This document shows, one piece after another, positions 25,298-38,000 of a stretch of DNA of 60,059 nucleotides. The first letter of the stretch is position 1. Each line of letters opens with the position of its first letter. The notes under the pieces were generated by a model. That model searched no databases. It was given only the letters and a program-made list of their open reading frames with translations, and was not told the DNA's origin. The translations under genes and the position numbers were made by a program. This DNA is from Spizellomyces punctatus DAOM BR117 (taxonomy: Eukaryota; Chytridiomycota; Chytridiomycetes; Spizellomycetales; Spizellomycetaceae): positions 259,622-319,680 of the forward strand of contig NW_015971557.1 of the NCBI RefSeq assembly GCF_000182565.1, read 5' to 3'.

Positions 25298-26998
25298 CTA
25301 CATTTCTATCTCAATTTGGGCCCCTTGTCTAATCGTTTCCTCGTCCAGATTAAAGATCGCATCATGGAGGGCCACTTTAAAGCTACCGGGACCAGATATG
25401 CCTTTCTTTGCTGCCAGTTCTGCCGCTAGTCCCATACAAATTAGGCCTCCAATGGCAGCCACCAAGCGATCACTTTCCACAGCAGCAAAGCATGCTACCA
25501 AGGTGGTGGTCGAGCAGCCAGTTCCAGTCATTGTACCTAGCCATTCATTGCCGTTCTTTACCAACACAGTGGTCTTCCCATCTGATACGTAGTCTACAGG
25601 TCCTGATATGGCAACACATGTTCCAACTTTACGTGCGAGAGAACTGGCCACCTCTGCTGGGTTCGACAGCTTCCCGACACTCTCTACCCCCCGCATTTCC
25701 ACCCCTTCTAACCCGGCGATGGCTCCCACTTCGCCCGCATTGCCTTTGATAATGTGAATATCAAGGGCATGGATGAGGTCCATACACGCTTTCTTACGAT
25801 AAGGTGTGGCACCAGCACCTACGGGGTCCATAATGATGGGAACAGAGAGCTCGTTCGCCTAATTTTACTTTCGTAAACATTATGCTGTACCTCTAACCCC
25901 GTAGCTTACCTACCTTTTTGCCAGCAATCTTCATTCCCTCGACCCACTGGGATGATAGCGTGCCAATATTGATGACCAATGCTTGCGATACAGCCGTTAT
26001 ATCTGCTACTTCCTCGACGCTATGGGCCATTACGGGCAGCCCGCCCAATTGCAGAATCGTGTTGGCTGTGTCGTTCATAACAACTTTTCAAGCGGAAGAT
26101 GTTGGACGTGAGTGTTTTCCGAATCCTCCAGTGACCATGCGCCAAAGTAATCTTTACCGTAGTTTGTGATATTATGAATGAGAGGTTTCCGTTCGCGTAT
26201 ACGATTGAATGCAGATACGACTCTTTCCACAAGCACTTGGACTTCCGCGCTGCGATGTGTAGAAGAGATTGACCGAGGCCTTGTAATTGAGCGTGTAAGA
26301 CCACACGAGCGGATCTTTGCAGCCAGTTGGGCCGAAGCGGCTCTGGCATCTATTTGGGCGATGATAGCGGAGACCACAGCAACCCCAGCCAAGCGATATT
26401 CCGGTCCTTCGGGTCCAGCTGGCAAAACGGTCTTTTTCAGTATATCTTCCACGTTACTGATACCGACTCCACCTATTGTTGTCATTGGGATATGATATTT
26501 CCTTACGGCGCGCATGAGATCCTGTACACCTGCGATGCCAAGCGGTTTAAAAGACGCCGGGTGCTTTTTAGTCCCTGTCGGAAAGATGGCTGCAGTTCCA
26601 ACATAATCCGCTCCATCTGCCACCGCCCGCACTGCTTGTTCTGCGGTTTCAACTGTCACTCCCACTATCTTATTTGGGCCTATCAGCTGGCGGACGATTG
26701 GAAGCGGCATATCATCCTGTCCGATATGTACACCATCGGCATCCACTGCAAGCGCCACATCAACTCGATCATTGATAAGCAGAGGAACGTTGGAAGCACG
26801 GCAAGTCTGCAAAATGCGACGGGCAATGGCGACAAATGACTTGGTATTCAACGTTTTTTCCCGGAGTTGGACCAACGTCACACCTCCTTCTATTGCGGCT
26901 CGAACAGTATCGACAAGATCATGTCCTTCCGGAAGAAGGCTTTGGTCCGTTACCAGATATAATGACAGGTCAAAGGGTGGAGGTTTGATATCGGGCAT
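25298..26998 (-). CDS. THI6: Bifunctional thiamine-phosphate synthase / hydroxyethylthiazole kinase
   Basis: This protein performs two steps of thiamine synthesis: phosphorylation of hydroxyethylthiazole and its coupling to HMP pyrophosphate. The N-terminal ThiE half starts at MPDIKPPPFDLSLYLVTD (ATG 26998), with GGVTLVQLREK, LLINDRVDVALAVDADGVHI, GTAAIFPTGTKK and TTIGGVGISNVEDIL. The C-terminal ThiM half follows: RIRERKPLIHNITNY, an intron, MNDTANTILQLGGLPVMAHS, IMDPVGAGATPYRKKA, NAGEVGAIAG and the anion-hole GTGCSTTTLVACFAA. This is the normal fungal fusion order. An upstream in-frame ATG at 27034 would add 12 residues. I looked for the fungal TPP-riboswitch signature in the leader and introns and did not see it. 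Confidence 0.93.
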
Positions 26999-27520
26999 CG
27001 TGGAACAAATGTTGCCCTGATCTTGCCATGGCACCCTGTGCGCCGCGATTCATGTTTGATGTCCCTCGTGAAATGGGTTCCAACCATGTTTAACCATCAT
27101 AACCACATCATCCATTATAAACAAACCCCCAATGCACTGCGAACATTGAACATATTTACCGATTCATTCCCAGCAACTCGCTATCATGAGTTTTTGAATA
27201 GCGCCTGAACCATCATTTTTCTTTGTGCACTTTACCTATTGAATATCTTCAGGATAGTGTAAACGGGCAGAGCATCTGTACAGAATATGTTTGTTCGGAC
27301 GTTTTACCAGCCCATTTCGGTGGTGGACCGATGATGCACCGGATATGCAGGCATTTGGGACATTAGCGTTCGTTAGACGCTGACAGCCCACCAAGCGACT
27401 CTGCAGGGCATTTGCGCGGATTGACAGGTGCTTGTTGCCAAGGCAACAATGACAACATTGCGGCGACACGGTCATCATTCCCGAGGTTTCGCCGGACTTT
27501 AGCCAATCCATCTCAGCAAT
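26999..27520. other. Shared promoter region THI6 / BAR protein
   Basis: About 520 bases between two divergent start codons. Nothing recognisable apart from AT-rich stretches near 27,100-27,250. A minus-strand open frame at 27236-27511 shows no domain. Confidence 0.4.
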
Positions 27521-28883
27521 ATGGCTTCCTCAGGCAACCCCGCAGCACAGCTCGCGAATGTCTTCTCCAATTTTGGAGACAAGTTGAAGCCTTTTGGGTC
27601 CCAAGTAGGCAAGCAGTTCAGCCAGTTTCAACAGGTAAACGAAAGTTACAATGGTCTTTTCAATAACACGTTGCCACTTACCTCACATATTTGGACATCG
27701 CCAGTATGCCAAAGAACGGATGGGAAACGTCGGAGATATAACGGAGCTTCCTGCTGAATACAGGGAGTTGGAATTGGTACGCAACCCTTTCCATAAGCAC
27801 GTACTTGGGCTGTCAAACGTGCTAACATAGTCAATCACATAGAAAGTCGACAAAATCCGTATTATGCACGAAAACCTGGTCAAGATTTCGCGCAACTATA
27901 CGCTTCCGCACTACGATTACGAACCTCCGCTCAAGGACACTGTTTTTGACTTTGCTACGTCGGTCGGTGATCGGGCCACCTCCTTGGCTGCCGCTGGTGC
28001 TAGAGCAGCAGGTGTTCAAGCGCCCCCCCTTTCTGGAGGGCGCACAAATCGGGATGAAATACCACCTAGCTTGGCCCACGCTTTTGCCCGCGCCTCTCTC
28101 CACTCGGCGGAGGAGTTGGGCACCCAAGAACCAATTGGTATGTTATGGCCTTGTTCTTGTATGTGCGCAAATGACTCATCCGCAATATGCGTAAGGCGCT
28201 GCATTGAAGAAATTTGCCGCCGTAGAAGAGAAGGTTGGAAATGCCCGGCTTAAACTTGTAAGTATCGAATTTGTGTGATAGATCGTCACATCATGGTCAT
28301 ATCTGACGCCGGGTAATTAGGATGCCGATGCAACCGCCAAGTTTTATCAACCATTCAATGCGATGTTGACCACAACAATTGCGAATGCAATGGTGAGTGG
28401 ACGACAGCTGCTTCTCTATATGCTCTGGTGCAGGTGCAATCTGCTAAAATATCCATTTGCCTCGCTTGTTGTAGAAAGCGCGCAAGAATGTTCAGTCCGT
28501 TCGTCTTGCATATGACGCATGTCGCGCACGTTTGAAGGCTGCAAAACCAGAGAACGTGGATGTTGTTCGAACAGAAATGGAGGCAGCAGAAGAAGACTTC
28601 GTGGCGGCAGTTGATGACGCGATGGGGAAAATGAATGCAGTTGTTGAGAACCCCGAGCCACTTAAGAATTTGGCAGATTTGGTAGCTGCTCAGCTAGCAT
28701 ACTTTAAGGTACGTTTAATGCCACGTTTAAACATGCGCCGGACCTTCGGATCTGTCTTTGCTCCTGAGACGTACTGATTAAAATTTCTCACAGGAGGCTT
28801 ATGAAGCCTTAGCGGAAGTGAGCCCTGAGATGGACGAACTACAGGTGACCAACGAAGCGCTCCTCAGGCATCCCACTTCTTAG
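27521..28883 (+). CDS. BAR-domain protein (Gvp36-like)
   Basis: BAR proteins form curved coiled-coil dimers that sense or bend membranes; the Gvp36 group works at Golgi and endosomes. Exons joined by short introns give MASSGNPAAQLANVFSNFGD, an amphipathic-type N-terminus. It is followed by YAKERMGNVGDITELPAEYR, DKIRIMHENLVKISRNYTLP, a central low-conservation loop and then the long helices: AALKKFAAVEEKVGNARLKL, KNVQSVRLAYDACRARLKAA, EMEAAEEDFVAAVDDAMGKM and NLADLVAAQLAYFKEAYEAL. The stop is TAG at 28881-28883. Length about 280-300 residues, normal for the family. Confidence 0.82.
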
Positions 28884-29410
28884 GCTACTCCCCTGTATCT
28901 GATATGTTGTTTTTTTGTATTGTGATGATATGCAATGATAGTATTAGCGAACCGCTAGGATGTATTTCTTTACTGGGACTACTTGATTAATTGTTAACCG
29001 ACAGGCTTCGCCTGAAGCTTCTGTTACATAAATAGCTCAGCTATCTCTGGGTAACTCAAGCACGTTCTTACGCTAATTTTGACGTGGTGAAATGGGTCTT
29101 GGTGCTTTGTGGATTACGAAGGGCAATTAAAGTTGTATCCAAATTCTCATGACTGAACCTTCGCAGGCACAAACTGAAACTTGCTTTAGCCAAGCTAACA
29201 CGCCCACAAGTCAGACTATCTTCGCCCATTTGTGCAAATTCAACACGATATTGACATTTTCTACTGAGTTAAGTATGACATTGATTGTGTCCTTAGCGAT
29301 GGTTGGTCTTTGCCCTTTATGGGTGAATGCCAAGCAGCTGATGCTGGTTTATATCTTCGTTTGGTGGTACTATGTCTACATACACTAATCCGCCTACCTA
29401 ATGTGCGTAC
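28884..29410. other. Intergenic, converging 3' ends
   Basis: AT-rich 530 bases between the stops of the BAR gene and the epoxide hydrolase gene. A plus-strand frame at 29149-29388 is hydrophobic by composition but has no support. Nothing recognised. Confidence 0.4.
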
Positions 29411-31018
29411 TTACAACTTTGCTTTCGTCTCGCTGAGCTTGCTCAGCCACTCTGCAAGCATCTCATTAAGCTCAGCCGTTCTTTCCATTTGCACCCAATG
29501 AGCCGCCTCTATCGTCTGCAATAATATTGGATGCAATCGGTTAAAAAAAGGTACCGGCATGTGAAGGCCAAAAAGTGACAATACCTTCAATTCCATATTC
29601 TTAACATATTTATTCATTTTGCGAGCCATGCTCACAGGCAGAGCAGGGTCTGCGGTGGCAACAATCTACTAACATTGTTAGAGACGAACCTCGAGATGCG
29701 GGATAATTGCTGCTGACTGCACCATTAATGCTTGATGGGAAACCTCCCGAGGACAGTCTCGTTCGTCGTCGAAGTTCACTCGGCGAGTACGGTAATAGTT
29801 CAATCCACCATGAAACGACCGACGGGCAAATTGTCGACAGTAATATTCAAATTCCTTTGAAAGGTTACATTGTTGAATTTGGCACCGTTGTCGTAATAAG
29901 AATCTAATTTACCTGCTCTGACAGCGCTAGCTTTGAGCTTAGCGGAAGATTCCTGGGCAGTTCGTTGAGGGAGCACTGGTGTACCAGCGCTGTATCCTCG
30001 CCAACACCACGGTATATGTTCCGCAAAAAGGTGCTCACGTTATTATCGAGCTCTTCATCCGTCGCGGGATCTGTAAACCAAATCTATGATGCCAAAGGAC
30101 CCCGGTATCAGAAAGGCTATGTGCCATGTTGTGTTTCCACCAAGAAAAACAAAGGTCGCCCACCTGGTACTGGAATTGGGGCCAAGTTTTGACAAGCTGC
30201 TCTAGGGCAATGTACTGAGTGTTTGGAGGAGAAAATGCGGTACAAATGGCAGCTACTGCTTTGACCCGTTCCGGATAGTGCAGGCACATCCGCCAGACCT
30301 TGAATCACGATCACCCAAGATCAGTTAAAGCTGGCCAAATGGCATGCATCCGTCATACGTACGGTCATGCCTCCCCTATCAAATGGTACCATCATCAATT
30401 CATTGCTCATGCAATGCACGCGCTTCCTCTAGACGCTTACCAGTCGTGGCCAATGAAGATCGCCGAGGTCCCTTTGCCACCGACATGATCCAGGAGTTCA
30501 GCCAGATCTTTACAGATATTTTTCAGGCCGTATGCTTTCAGGCCGTCAACGTCACCCGGCTTCACATAAGGTGCATCTGTCTCCCCATAACCCCGAAAGT
30601 CAGGAACAATGACTCGGTAGTTCCTGGCCACAAGATACGGAATCTGGTATCGCCAGCCTGGGTAACGCGACATGAGAAACTGGGAGTCGGTAGGTAAGTG
30701 CATAAATCCAAGGCACTTACCATACCACATCTTTCACGAGAAGCCCAAAAAGAACGTGAGTACGGCAATGTATGGAGTTTAACCTCGCGCTACATAACCT
30801 ACGTCGGGAAATCCATGGCACAGGACCACTAACGGTCCCTGACCTTCGTCCACATAGTCTTCGTAGTGAAAAGCCACCGCGTGTGAGAATTCGCTAATAT
30901 TGATTGCACGATGTAAAATGGACCTACGATATCGTATGCCGTTGATCCAAGCGTACTTGTGGTTGAAACTTTCCGGCTTCAACGGGTCGAGTTTGGTTGA
31001 TATACTCATACTGTCCAA
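29411..31018 (-). CDS. Epoxide hydrolase-like alpha/beta hydrolase
   Basis: Soluble epoxide hydrolases open epoxides to diols with an Asp nucleophile. From MDSMSISTKLDPLKPESFNH (ATG 31018) the order is right: WINGIRYHYVDEGQGP (after a first intron), VVLCHGFPD, a 10-base exon for MWYG, WRYQIPYLVARNYRVIVPDF and RGYGETDAPY, then GTSAIFIGHDW with the nucleophile Asp. Next come VWRMCLHYPERVKAVAAICT, IWFTDPATDEELDNNVSTFL and a C-terminal VPFFNRLHPILLQTIEAAHW with the catalytic His in AAHW. The two glycines that normally follow HDW could not be placed: an exon of about ten bases must lie in 30,300-30,440, or the site is altered. At least six introns. Confidence 0.8.
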
Positions 31019-31831
31019 TATGAACGCGCTTTTGTTTAGTTAATGCAATCAGCAAGACTGTTTAAGGCAGTACACTATGAGGATATATCATGTACCTTGC
31101 GTAGATGCTCCTGCTGCTGCTGTTGGAGATTGTTGAAGGATGGAGAAACGGAGGAACGGAAGACGGTGTGAGCTGATCGGCGGCAAAAGGATTATCCAGT
31201 TGTAGCGCCCTGTCACATGTGCAAGCCATAAGCTTATGTGACTTCATCAAATGTCTCCCATTACAGATGGACTATTCTTAAGAATACATTCTGAAAAGCC
31301 AGTGGATGGTGAAAGATGCGCAACTGCAAAACGATAAGATTACAAGGGTGACTCTGTCCGCATCTTCTCCTCGGTGATCTTTTGGGAATTTTATGTGGTA
31401 CGCCCGCGCGGGAGATATACCTCTCAATCTGCTGAGGCAAAGTTAACGTTAACCTAGAGTTAGAGGATACCAAAGCTGGCGGACACGACCTATTTGGCTC
31501 AAGGACGAGCAAGGTTCCTATCGGAGCTCACCAACGTGAGGTAATTCCTTGACAATAGAAAGGCAGATTCACAATGGGTTTTCTAAAGGATGTCAGCTGA
31601 AAGTAACAGGATTTTTGCACAGCTACAGTAGACTTGCTACTCATTAAAAGACGTTTCGAGTGACCTCGTATCCGCATCACCAAATTGTTCTTTTACATTT
31701 TCATGCTCTGGCTATTGCCGGAAAATTTACGGAGGGTGGTTCGTCAGTCACGTGTCCGACTTTCCAAATCACAATCTGGCTGTAAGCAATTCGTCGTCCA
31801 ATGTGATCGCGCTGGGATCGCACCGCCAACT
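31019..31831. other. Shared 5' region epoxide hydrolase / REV1
   Basis: About 810 bases between divergent starts. Minus-strand frames at 31062-31250 and 31261-31512 have no recognisable content. The frame of REV1 is open up to 31685, but that part reads like leader sequence. Confidence 0.4.
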
Positions 31832-34800
31832 ATGGCCTTCCCGGGGGGCTTCAGGGAGTATATGGCCGTTAAGCGGCGTAAGCTCGAGGTCCAAGGACAG
31901 GAGATTGCTGCAACAGGGTCTCAATCTTCTGTCCTAACTGGACTAACATTATACTTTAACGGTGAGTGTGCCTCGTTGATAACAAAATAGCAGCCATCTA
32001 AACATTAGGACGTTTTTCGTCCTACGCTACAGGATACACTGGATCCAGCGATCTGACAATGATTCAATTCAAAGAACTGGTAGTGTGCATACTGGACGGA
32101 AGACAGTGTGTGATGCTGCATTATTTACACATATGGTCAGGTTCTTGTTCATGGCGCATTGGTTCGTGATAAGCTTGAACCCGATGTCACACATATTATT
32201 GCAACACAGGTATGCGTCAGATTATCATGGGGTTGACATTCTATTTACTTATTATCATCTTATATAATTGGTAGATGACCGATCAAAAAATGAGAAATTT
32301 GCGGAAGCCTGTGGTGAAGCCAGAATGGCTTCTCGACAGCATCAAGCGTCAGAATCTCTTGCCATGGCTTACGTACCGCCTTTATACGGATATAGCTCCA
32401 AGCCAGCAGACTTTGGGTGGCTTCTTCAGTGGAGGGACAAGTCAGTCCAGGGATCAGCCGTCATCCACAAGTACACATGGAGGAGAGGATGAGCTGATTA
32501 CATCAACAAAAGGCAGTTCGGAGAAGCAAAAAATGGGCACAGCGTCGGAGAAGCCGCAGATCGAACATGTAGATATTGGGGAAGAGGCTATAGCAGATGA
32601 AGGTGAAGGAGAAGTTGAAAGCGATGTGTCCGAATCAGAAGATGTGAGGACCCGACAGGGGGCAGATCCGGAGAGTGAGTGGGTAAAGGCAAACATTTGC
32701 ACAGCCCCAGGATTTCTCCAGAAATTCTTCGCGTCTTCTCGATTGCATCACCTCAGTACATGGAAGGGGGAGCTTCGAGATTTCGTATATCGACAGGGAC
32801 CACGTCGAAGGACGAATGCAACAGCACACTCAAAACGCGTCATCATACACGTTGATATGGACTGTTACTTTGCCTCAGTTGCCCTGAGAGACCGTCCGCA
32901 TCTGCAATCTTTACCTGTCGTTGTCGCTCACTCGGTTGGACTCGCCGGGCGATCGACAGCTGACGTAGCCTCCTGTAATTATGTAGCGCGCTCACATGGT
33001 CTAAGAAACGGAATGTCTCTAGGGCGGGCTCGTGAAATCTGTAAAGACCTTCATGTGTTGCCCTATGAATTCGAAAAGTACGAAGCTTGCACGAAAGCGC
33101 TATACAATGTCTTACTCCGTCAAGGAGACGAGGTAGAAGCTGTATCTTGCGATGAAGCCTATGTGGATATTACCTCGCTCATCAAAGAAAGCGGGCAAGA
33201 AATTCAACTGGCTGAAAAGCTTCGCGGTGAGATTTTTGAGGTGACGGGAGGCTGTGCAGCAAGGTCAGCGATCACTGTGGGTTGTATCATCGGTACGTCT
33301 CTCACGCTGCCAACTTCTGGTACTTGTTAGCATAGGTATCGGTCCGAATAAGCTACTTGCAAGAATGGCTACAACACGTGCGAAGCCAAATGGCGTGTTC
33401 CAAGTAAAGCAAGAAGAAGCCCTTCAATTTATGGAAGGACAACTTGTGAGGGAGCTGCCAGGTGTGGGATGGGTTCTGGCGGACAAGGCTGCTAAGAGGA
33501 ACATCAAAACTTGTAAAGACCTTGCTGTATTATCTCTCCCTCGACTTCAAGCCGACTTTGGGCCGAAGACCGGTTCAATGCTCTATAACGGTAAAGTCTG
33601 GACTATTACCACGACGGCTAGCTAAATCTAGCGCTTTTAATCGTTGACATCTCATTCAGCTTGCCGTGGCATCGATATGAGACCGCTTGAAAACAACCCA
33701 AGGCAAAGTGTGGGTGCTGAGGTGAATTGGGGCATCAGATTCACAACTCAAGACCAAGTCGAGCACTTTATCCGCGAATTGAGTCAGGAAATAAACAAGC
33801 GAATGAAATTGGCGTCAGTAGGTGGGAAATTGTTGACGGTAAAAGCGAAAAAGAAGAGATATAAGGGAGAACCGCAGAAATTTCTGGGCTGTGGGGATTG
33901 TGGTAAGTATATTAAGTCTTAATGTAACCAGAGTCGTTTAATGAGCTGGAACATGACAGATAACCTATCAAAGTCATGGAATGCGTCAAATTGCATTAAT
34001 AGCTGGGAGACAATTTTTCGAGAAAGCTATCGTTTGCTCTGTGAACTACAGATTGAACCAACTGACATTCGCGGTGTTGGTATTCACGTATCAAAACTAT
34101 GCAGCGATTCCCTTCCTTTCCCGGGTCATCCGGTACGTGAACAGTCTTTCTTAAACTTTGAGGGCGCCGCTACCGATGCCCAGGAGCGGAATAATCCCCC
34201 TCCGCCCAAATCGGATGACAACAGGAAAACTCTCGGCGAGCATAAAACCACGCTGTCTGAATACGGTATTAATCCGGAGGAGATTGACTTGGACGTTCTC
34301 AAAGAGCTGCCTGAGGAGATTCAAGCTGATCTTCTACCATACCTTAAGGCGCGAGAATCTCACGATCGTCCTTTACAAATCAATGCCAGGGCAGGATGTT
34401 CTTCCTCCACTTCAACCAGTAAGCCCAGTGAGGGTCAACCATATGACCCATCGTGTCTGCTGCCAACTGCTTCTCAAGTGGATCCAGAGGTGATGAAAGC
34501 TCTTCCTGATGAGATACGAAAAGATTTGGAAAAAGCTATAGGCATGAGACGCGGTGCGGCCGGAAGAAGTATATTTGGGATGCGTAATGCACCTAGGCGA
34601 GGAAAAATCCTTGGCAAGATTTCCCCAAGCAAAGGACAAGTGCAATTTCAATCTAGGCGTCAATCCATCACATGCAAGGCCACTCCTGTCCCACGTCCAT
34701 CTCCCAGTCTTGGCGGGCAGTCAGATTTTGGATCTGTTCGCTGTATGCTGGAAGATTGGGTGAGCACTCGGTTGCCGCCCACAGATGATGATGTGAACGC

Positions 34801-35032
34801 CTTCTTACGCTACTTGGAAAGTCTTGTCGATGAGATGGAACTCGAAAGATTAGAAACCCTATTAAAGTGGTTTTTATGCAGAGTGGGGGTTGAAAATTCG
34901 GTAATCAACAGTAAAGGAAAAGGAAATGCCGAATGGTCCAAGGTAGCTGAGATGTTAACAACACATGTCAACGAAATGGTGAAGAAGAAGTATGGATGTC
35001 AGATCAAAGGACTGTGTGGGTTGCAGAGATAG
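31832..35032 (+). CDS. REV1: DNA repair protein REV1 (Y-family dCMP transferase)
   Basis: Inserts dC opposite abasic sites and damaged G, and scaffolds translesion polymerases. The start is MAFPGGFREYMAVKRRKLEV, which matches the family's GGYMAAK-x-KLxxQ entry. The BRCT domain follows over small exons: YFNGYTGSSD, ILDGRQCVLVHGALVRDKLE, DVTHIIATQ and VVKPEWLLDSIKRQNLLPW. The polymerase palm has IIHVDMDCYFASVAL, ASCNYVARSHGLRNGMSLGR and SCDEAYVDIT (three acidic metal ligands present). IGIGPNKLLARMAT and LPGVGWVLADKAA give the thumb HhH, and FIRELSQEINKRMK the little finger. Two ubiquitin-binding motifs, DLDVLKELPEEIQADLL and DPEVMKALPDEIRKDLE, precede a C-terminal REV1 domain (VNAFLRYLESLVDEMELERL). 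Complete, with roughly six introns. Confidence 0.93.
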
Positions 35033-35093
35033 ATCTAAGTATAAGAATGTAATTATAATTGTAATATTTAAAATTGTTCATGCATATCGGCTG

Positions 35094-38000
35094 TCATTCA
35101 CGTAAAACCGCCACTATTTTCTTTTTGGCGACCAAGCTGTATACCGGACTCGTCGTTGAAGCCAAGGCAGAGAGAAGGGAGGCACCAATGATGACTCCTG
35201 TGATATCCCATGGAAATGGAAAAGCGATAGGGACTTGGGTCATGATGGCACGCTGGGCGGCCATAGACCATCCAATTGCAGCACCTATCAACGTCTGGAT
35301 AACTTTTGTCAGTTATCTTCCTTAGAGGCAAGGGTAAATGCGTTGTCACTCACTCCAAGGATTCCAGATGTGCAGGTGAGGACAAAGGCTTCATAAGTAT
35401 ATAATCGAAATATTCCCCATTTCGTAAGGCCCAGAGCGCGGATCACTCCGAGTTCCTTCCCCTGCTCTGTTATGTTCGTATACATGCACCCGTTGAGACT
35501 GAATAACGTAATAAGCATAACCAACAGCGTCGCAATATTAAATATGGTGCTTAAAAGTGCCCGCGAAGAACGAATGTCAGCGAGTTCTTTTGCAAGAGTC
35601 TTTAGAGTTACAGTGCTCGTTCGCACTATATTTGTCAATGCATCAGCCAAATTTCGAAGCTTCGAGTCGTAATTCGCGGCGTTAGTGTCTAGAGCAATAT
35701 GTATGCTGCGAATTGGTACCTCCTCAACGGATGTAATTCGGCCGTTAGACAGATCGACCAGCGTCGGGAACGAAACAAGGGCGGTTGTCCGTCCAATGGC
35801 TGGGAATTTTGTCATGGATGCGTAGGGTGCGGAATCTAGGAATGCAAGTGGTTGAAGAATACTATATTCTACGACCCTATTGCCTCCACCGGTCACTGTC
35901 GTTTTCAGGAGAAAAGGATCGCTAAAATTCGTTCGGCCGCCATCGAGCGACTGAATTGCCAAGTCCTTGTGCAGTATTGTACTTATCGCTGCCGAGCGAT
36001 GCCCTTTGGCCGTGTACATCTGCTCGGAGATCGACTTGTATTCCGTTAATAGAACAGGGTCCGCTTCATGCACAATCAAAAGAGCATTGTCTGGTTGTGG
36101 TATGTTGAGCCAATTGGGCGATACTGCCTCGACATCAATCTCGTAAGAAACTATTCGACCTAGATTCGCAACTTCAGTATCTTCCACGGTAGATACAAAG
36201 CTTCGTATTGGAGTCGATGTGACAGCCCAATCAATCACGAACGGCTTTGACTGATTCAGAAGGGTATCGACCTGAGCCACAATGTTCGACGGTATTCCAC
36301 CGTCCGCACTGGTCGATAATCGCAGCTGACCACCTATCCGTATCATCTGACTGTAAGTTTGTCGATAATCAGTTTTGAGCCCATCATGTCCGACGAAACA
36401 TAGGCATCACAATTACTTGAATTCCATGGCATGTAGCTCGACACCAAGATTGACAGACAAGAAGATGATAAAGGCGATCGAGAAAGAGAACATCGTCGCA
36501 GTTTTTCGATTCCGCATACGATGAGCAATCAGATTTTGTGCAACTAAAGAATGAATTGCAGCATTTTCAAAGAATGCAATCATCAGCATTAATGTAAGTA
36601 GCAACTTCTCAGCAAGGGGTTGGATGTTGAAGCTCAACATGACCAAGCCAAACAACATTCCGAGAAGCAACGCGATAAAGATGTTGAATAGCATCTCGAG
36701 ATTGTTATCGATGAGAGCTTTCGGAACTAGATAATAAATGCAAAACCCGAGGCCTGCAAGCAATGCTCCAGTAAAAGCCAACGGGAAGACGTCTTTCAAG
36801 GACCCCGGCCCGCTACGTTCAATCGAAATGATCACCGGTTTCACTCTACTATGTCTTTTATCAAGGGAATCTCGAAGATTTCCTGAAAGGGCTTGTCGAA
36901 TTGGAAGAATCGCTGCGATGATAGGAACTGCGATTCCTAAGACTGTGGCCAAAGCTATGGATGGAGGGCTTAGCCATGGAGCGATTTGAACGGTAGCAAT
37001 CTTCTCCAAAAATCGCTTTCCTAATCCAAACAACAGTTGAGCGAGCATCAGGCCGATTGCCCAAGCGGGAACGGAGTACGTCGCTGCTTGGACCTGACGG
37101 GATTAGTGAGCAACGAGATATACACCTTCTCGGATGATGCAAGCTGTGGTCCACTAACCAGGAGCATTTCAATAATACCCTTTCGAGTTTGTCCGACCAT
37201 TCTCAAAATCCCCAGCTCAAACGTTCTTGTTTCAACCGAAACCATCAACAGGTTGTATATCAAGAAACAAGATAATCCAACAAACAATGCCACCACAATT
37301 GACGAGATTAGAGATAGGAACTGAGAAAACTTGCTGACGCCTTCCAGAGAGTCTAGTGTGTCAAGGCTAGCTTCTAAAAGATTAATTCCAAGCCGATATT
37401 TAATATTTGACGCCCATTTGATCATTTCGTTGGCCACTCTGCCAAAGTTGCTATCAAGATAACACCGATGTCGTGGTTGATCACAGGCAAATACGATTGA
37501 GCCCGCTTCTCCGTACTGTGCACCGTTTTTCGACGCTTCTGTCAATGCTTGTCGGAAGGAGCTTGGATACCGAGGATGATAGTAAGGTGCCACGCTCTCT
37601 AATATCGTCCCATATTCGAGAACAGCTATAAATTCAGTCCTCACCCATTGCGGAAACTTATTCGTTTCAGTTTCGTCAAAGACAGCAGCCACTTTCAATG
37701 GTATATTCACTATTGTGGCGTCGGCAAACGTCGGGTCAGTTATCGAAGCTGCCTTAGTTTGTTTATAGACGGAGTCAAACACGCTACTGTCGTAGCTCAT
37801 TATAACCCAGTCACCCTCTGATACCCTCAGAGAATTTGCAAGGAGTGCGCCGAGGTATACTGAATCCTTAGGAACTGGCCCTAGTTTCCACGCTCTTCCT
37901 ATTCCAAACCGTTGTTCGCGTTCAGAATCGATGATCCAAGTGCTCACAGAAACCGAACCCGAACACATCCTCGTAACGCAGTTATTGGGATCGGCATTGC

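Noticed and set aside
26178-27020. Several plus-strand open frames over 80 codons opposite THI6
   Set aside because: The minus strand holds the complete ThiE and ThiM motifs in one long frame.
25220-27240. A thiamine-pyrophosphate riboswitch in or near THI6
   Set aside because: The conserved CUGAGA-type core and partner segment were not found in the leader or introns.
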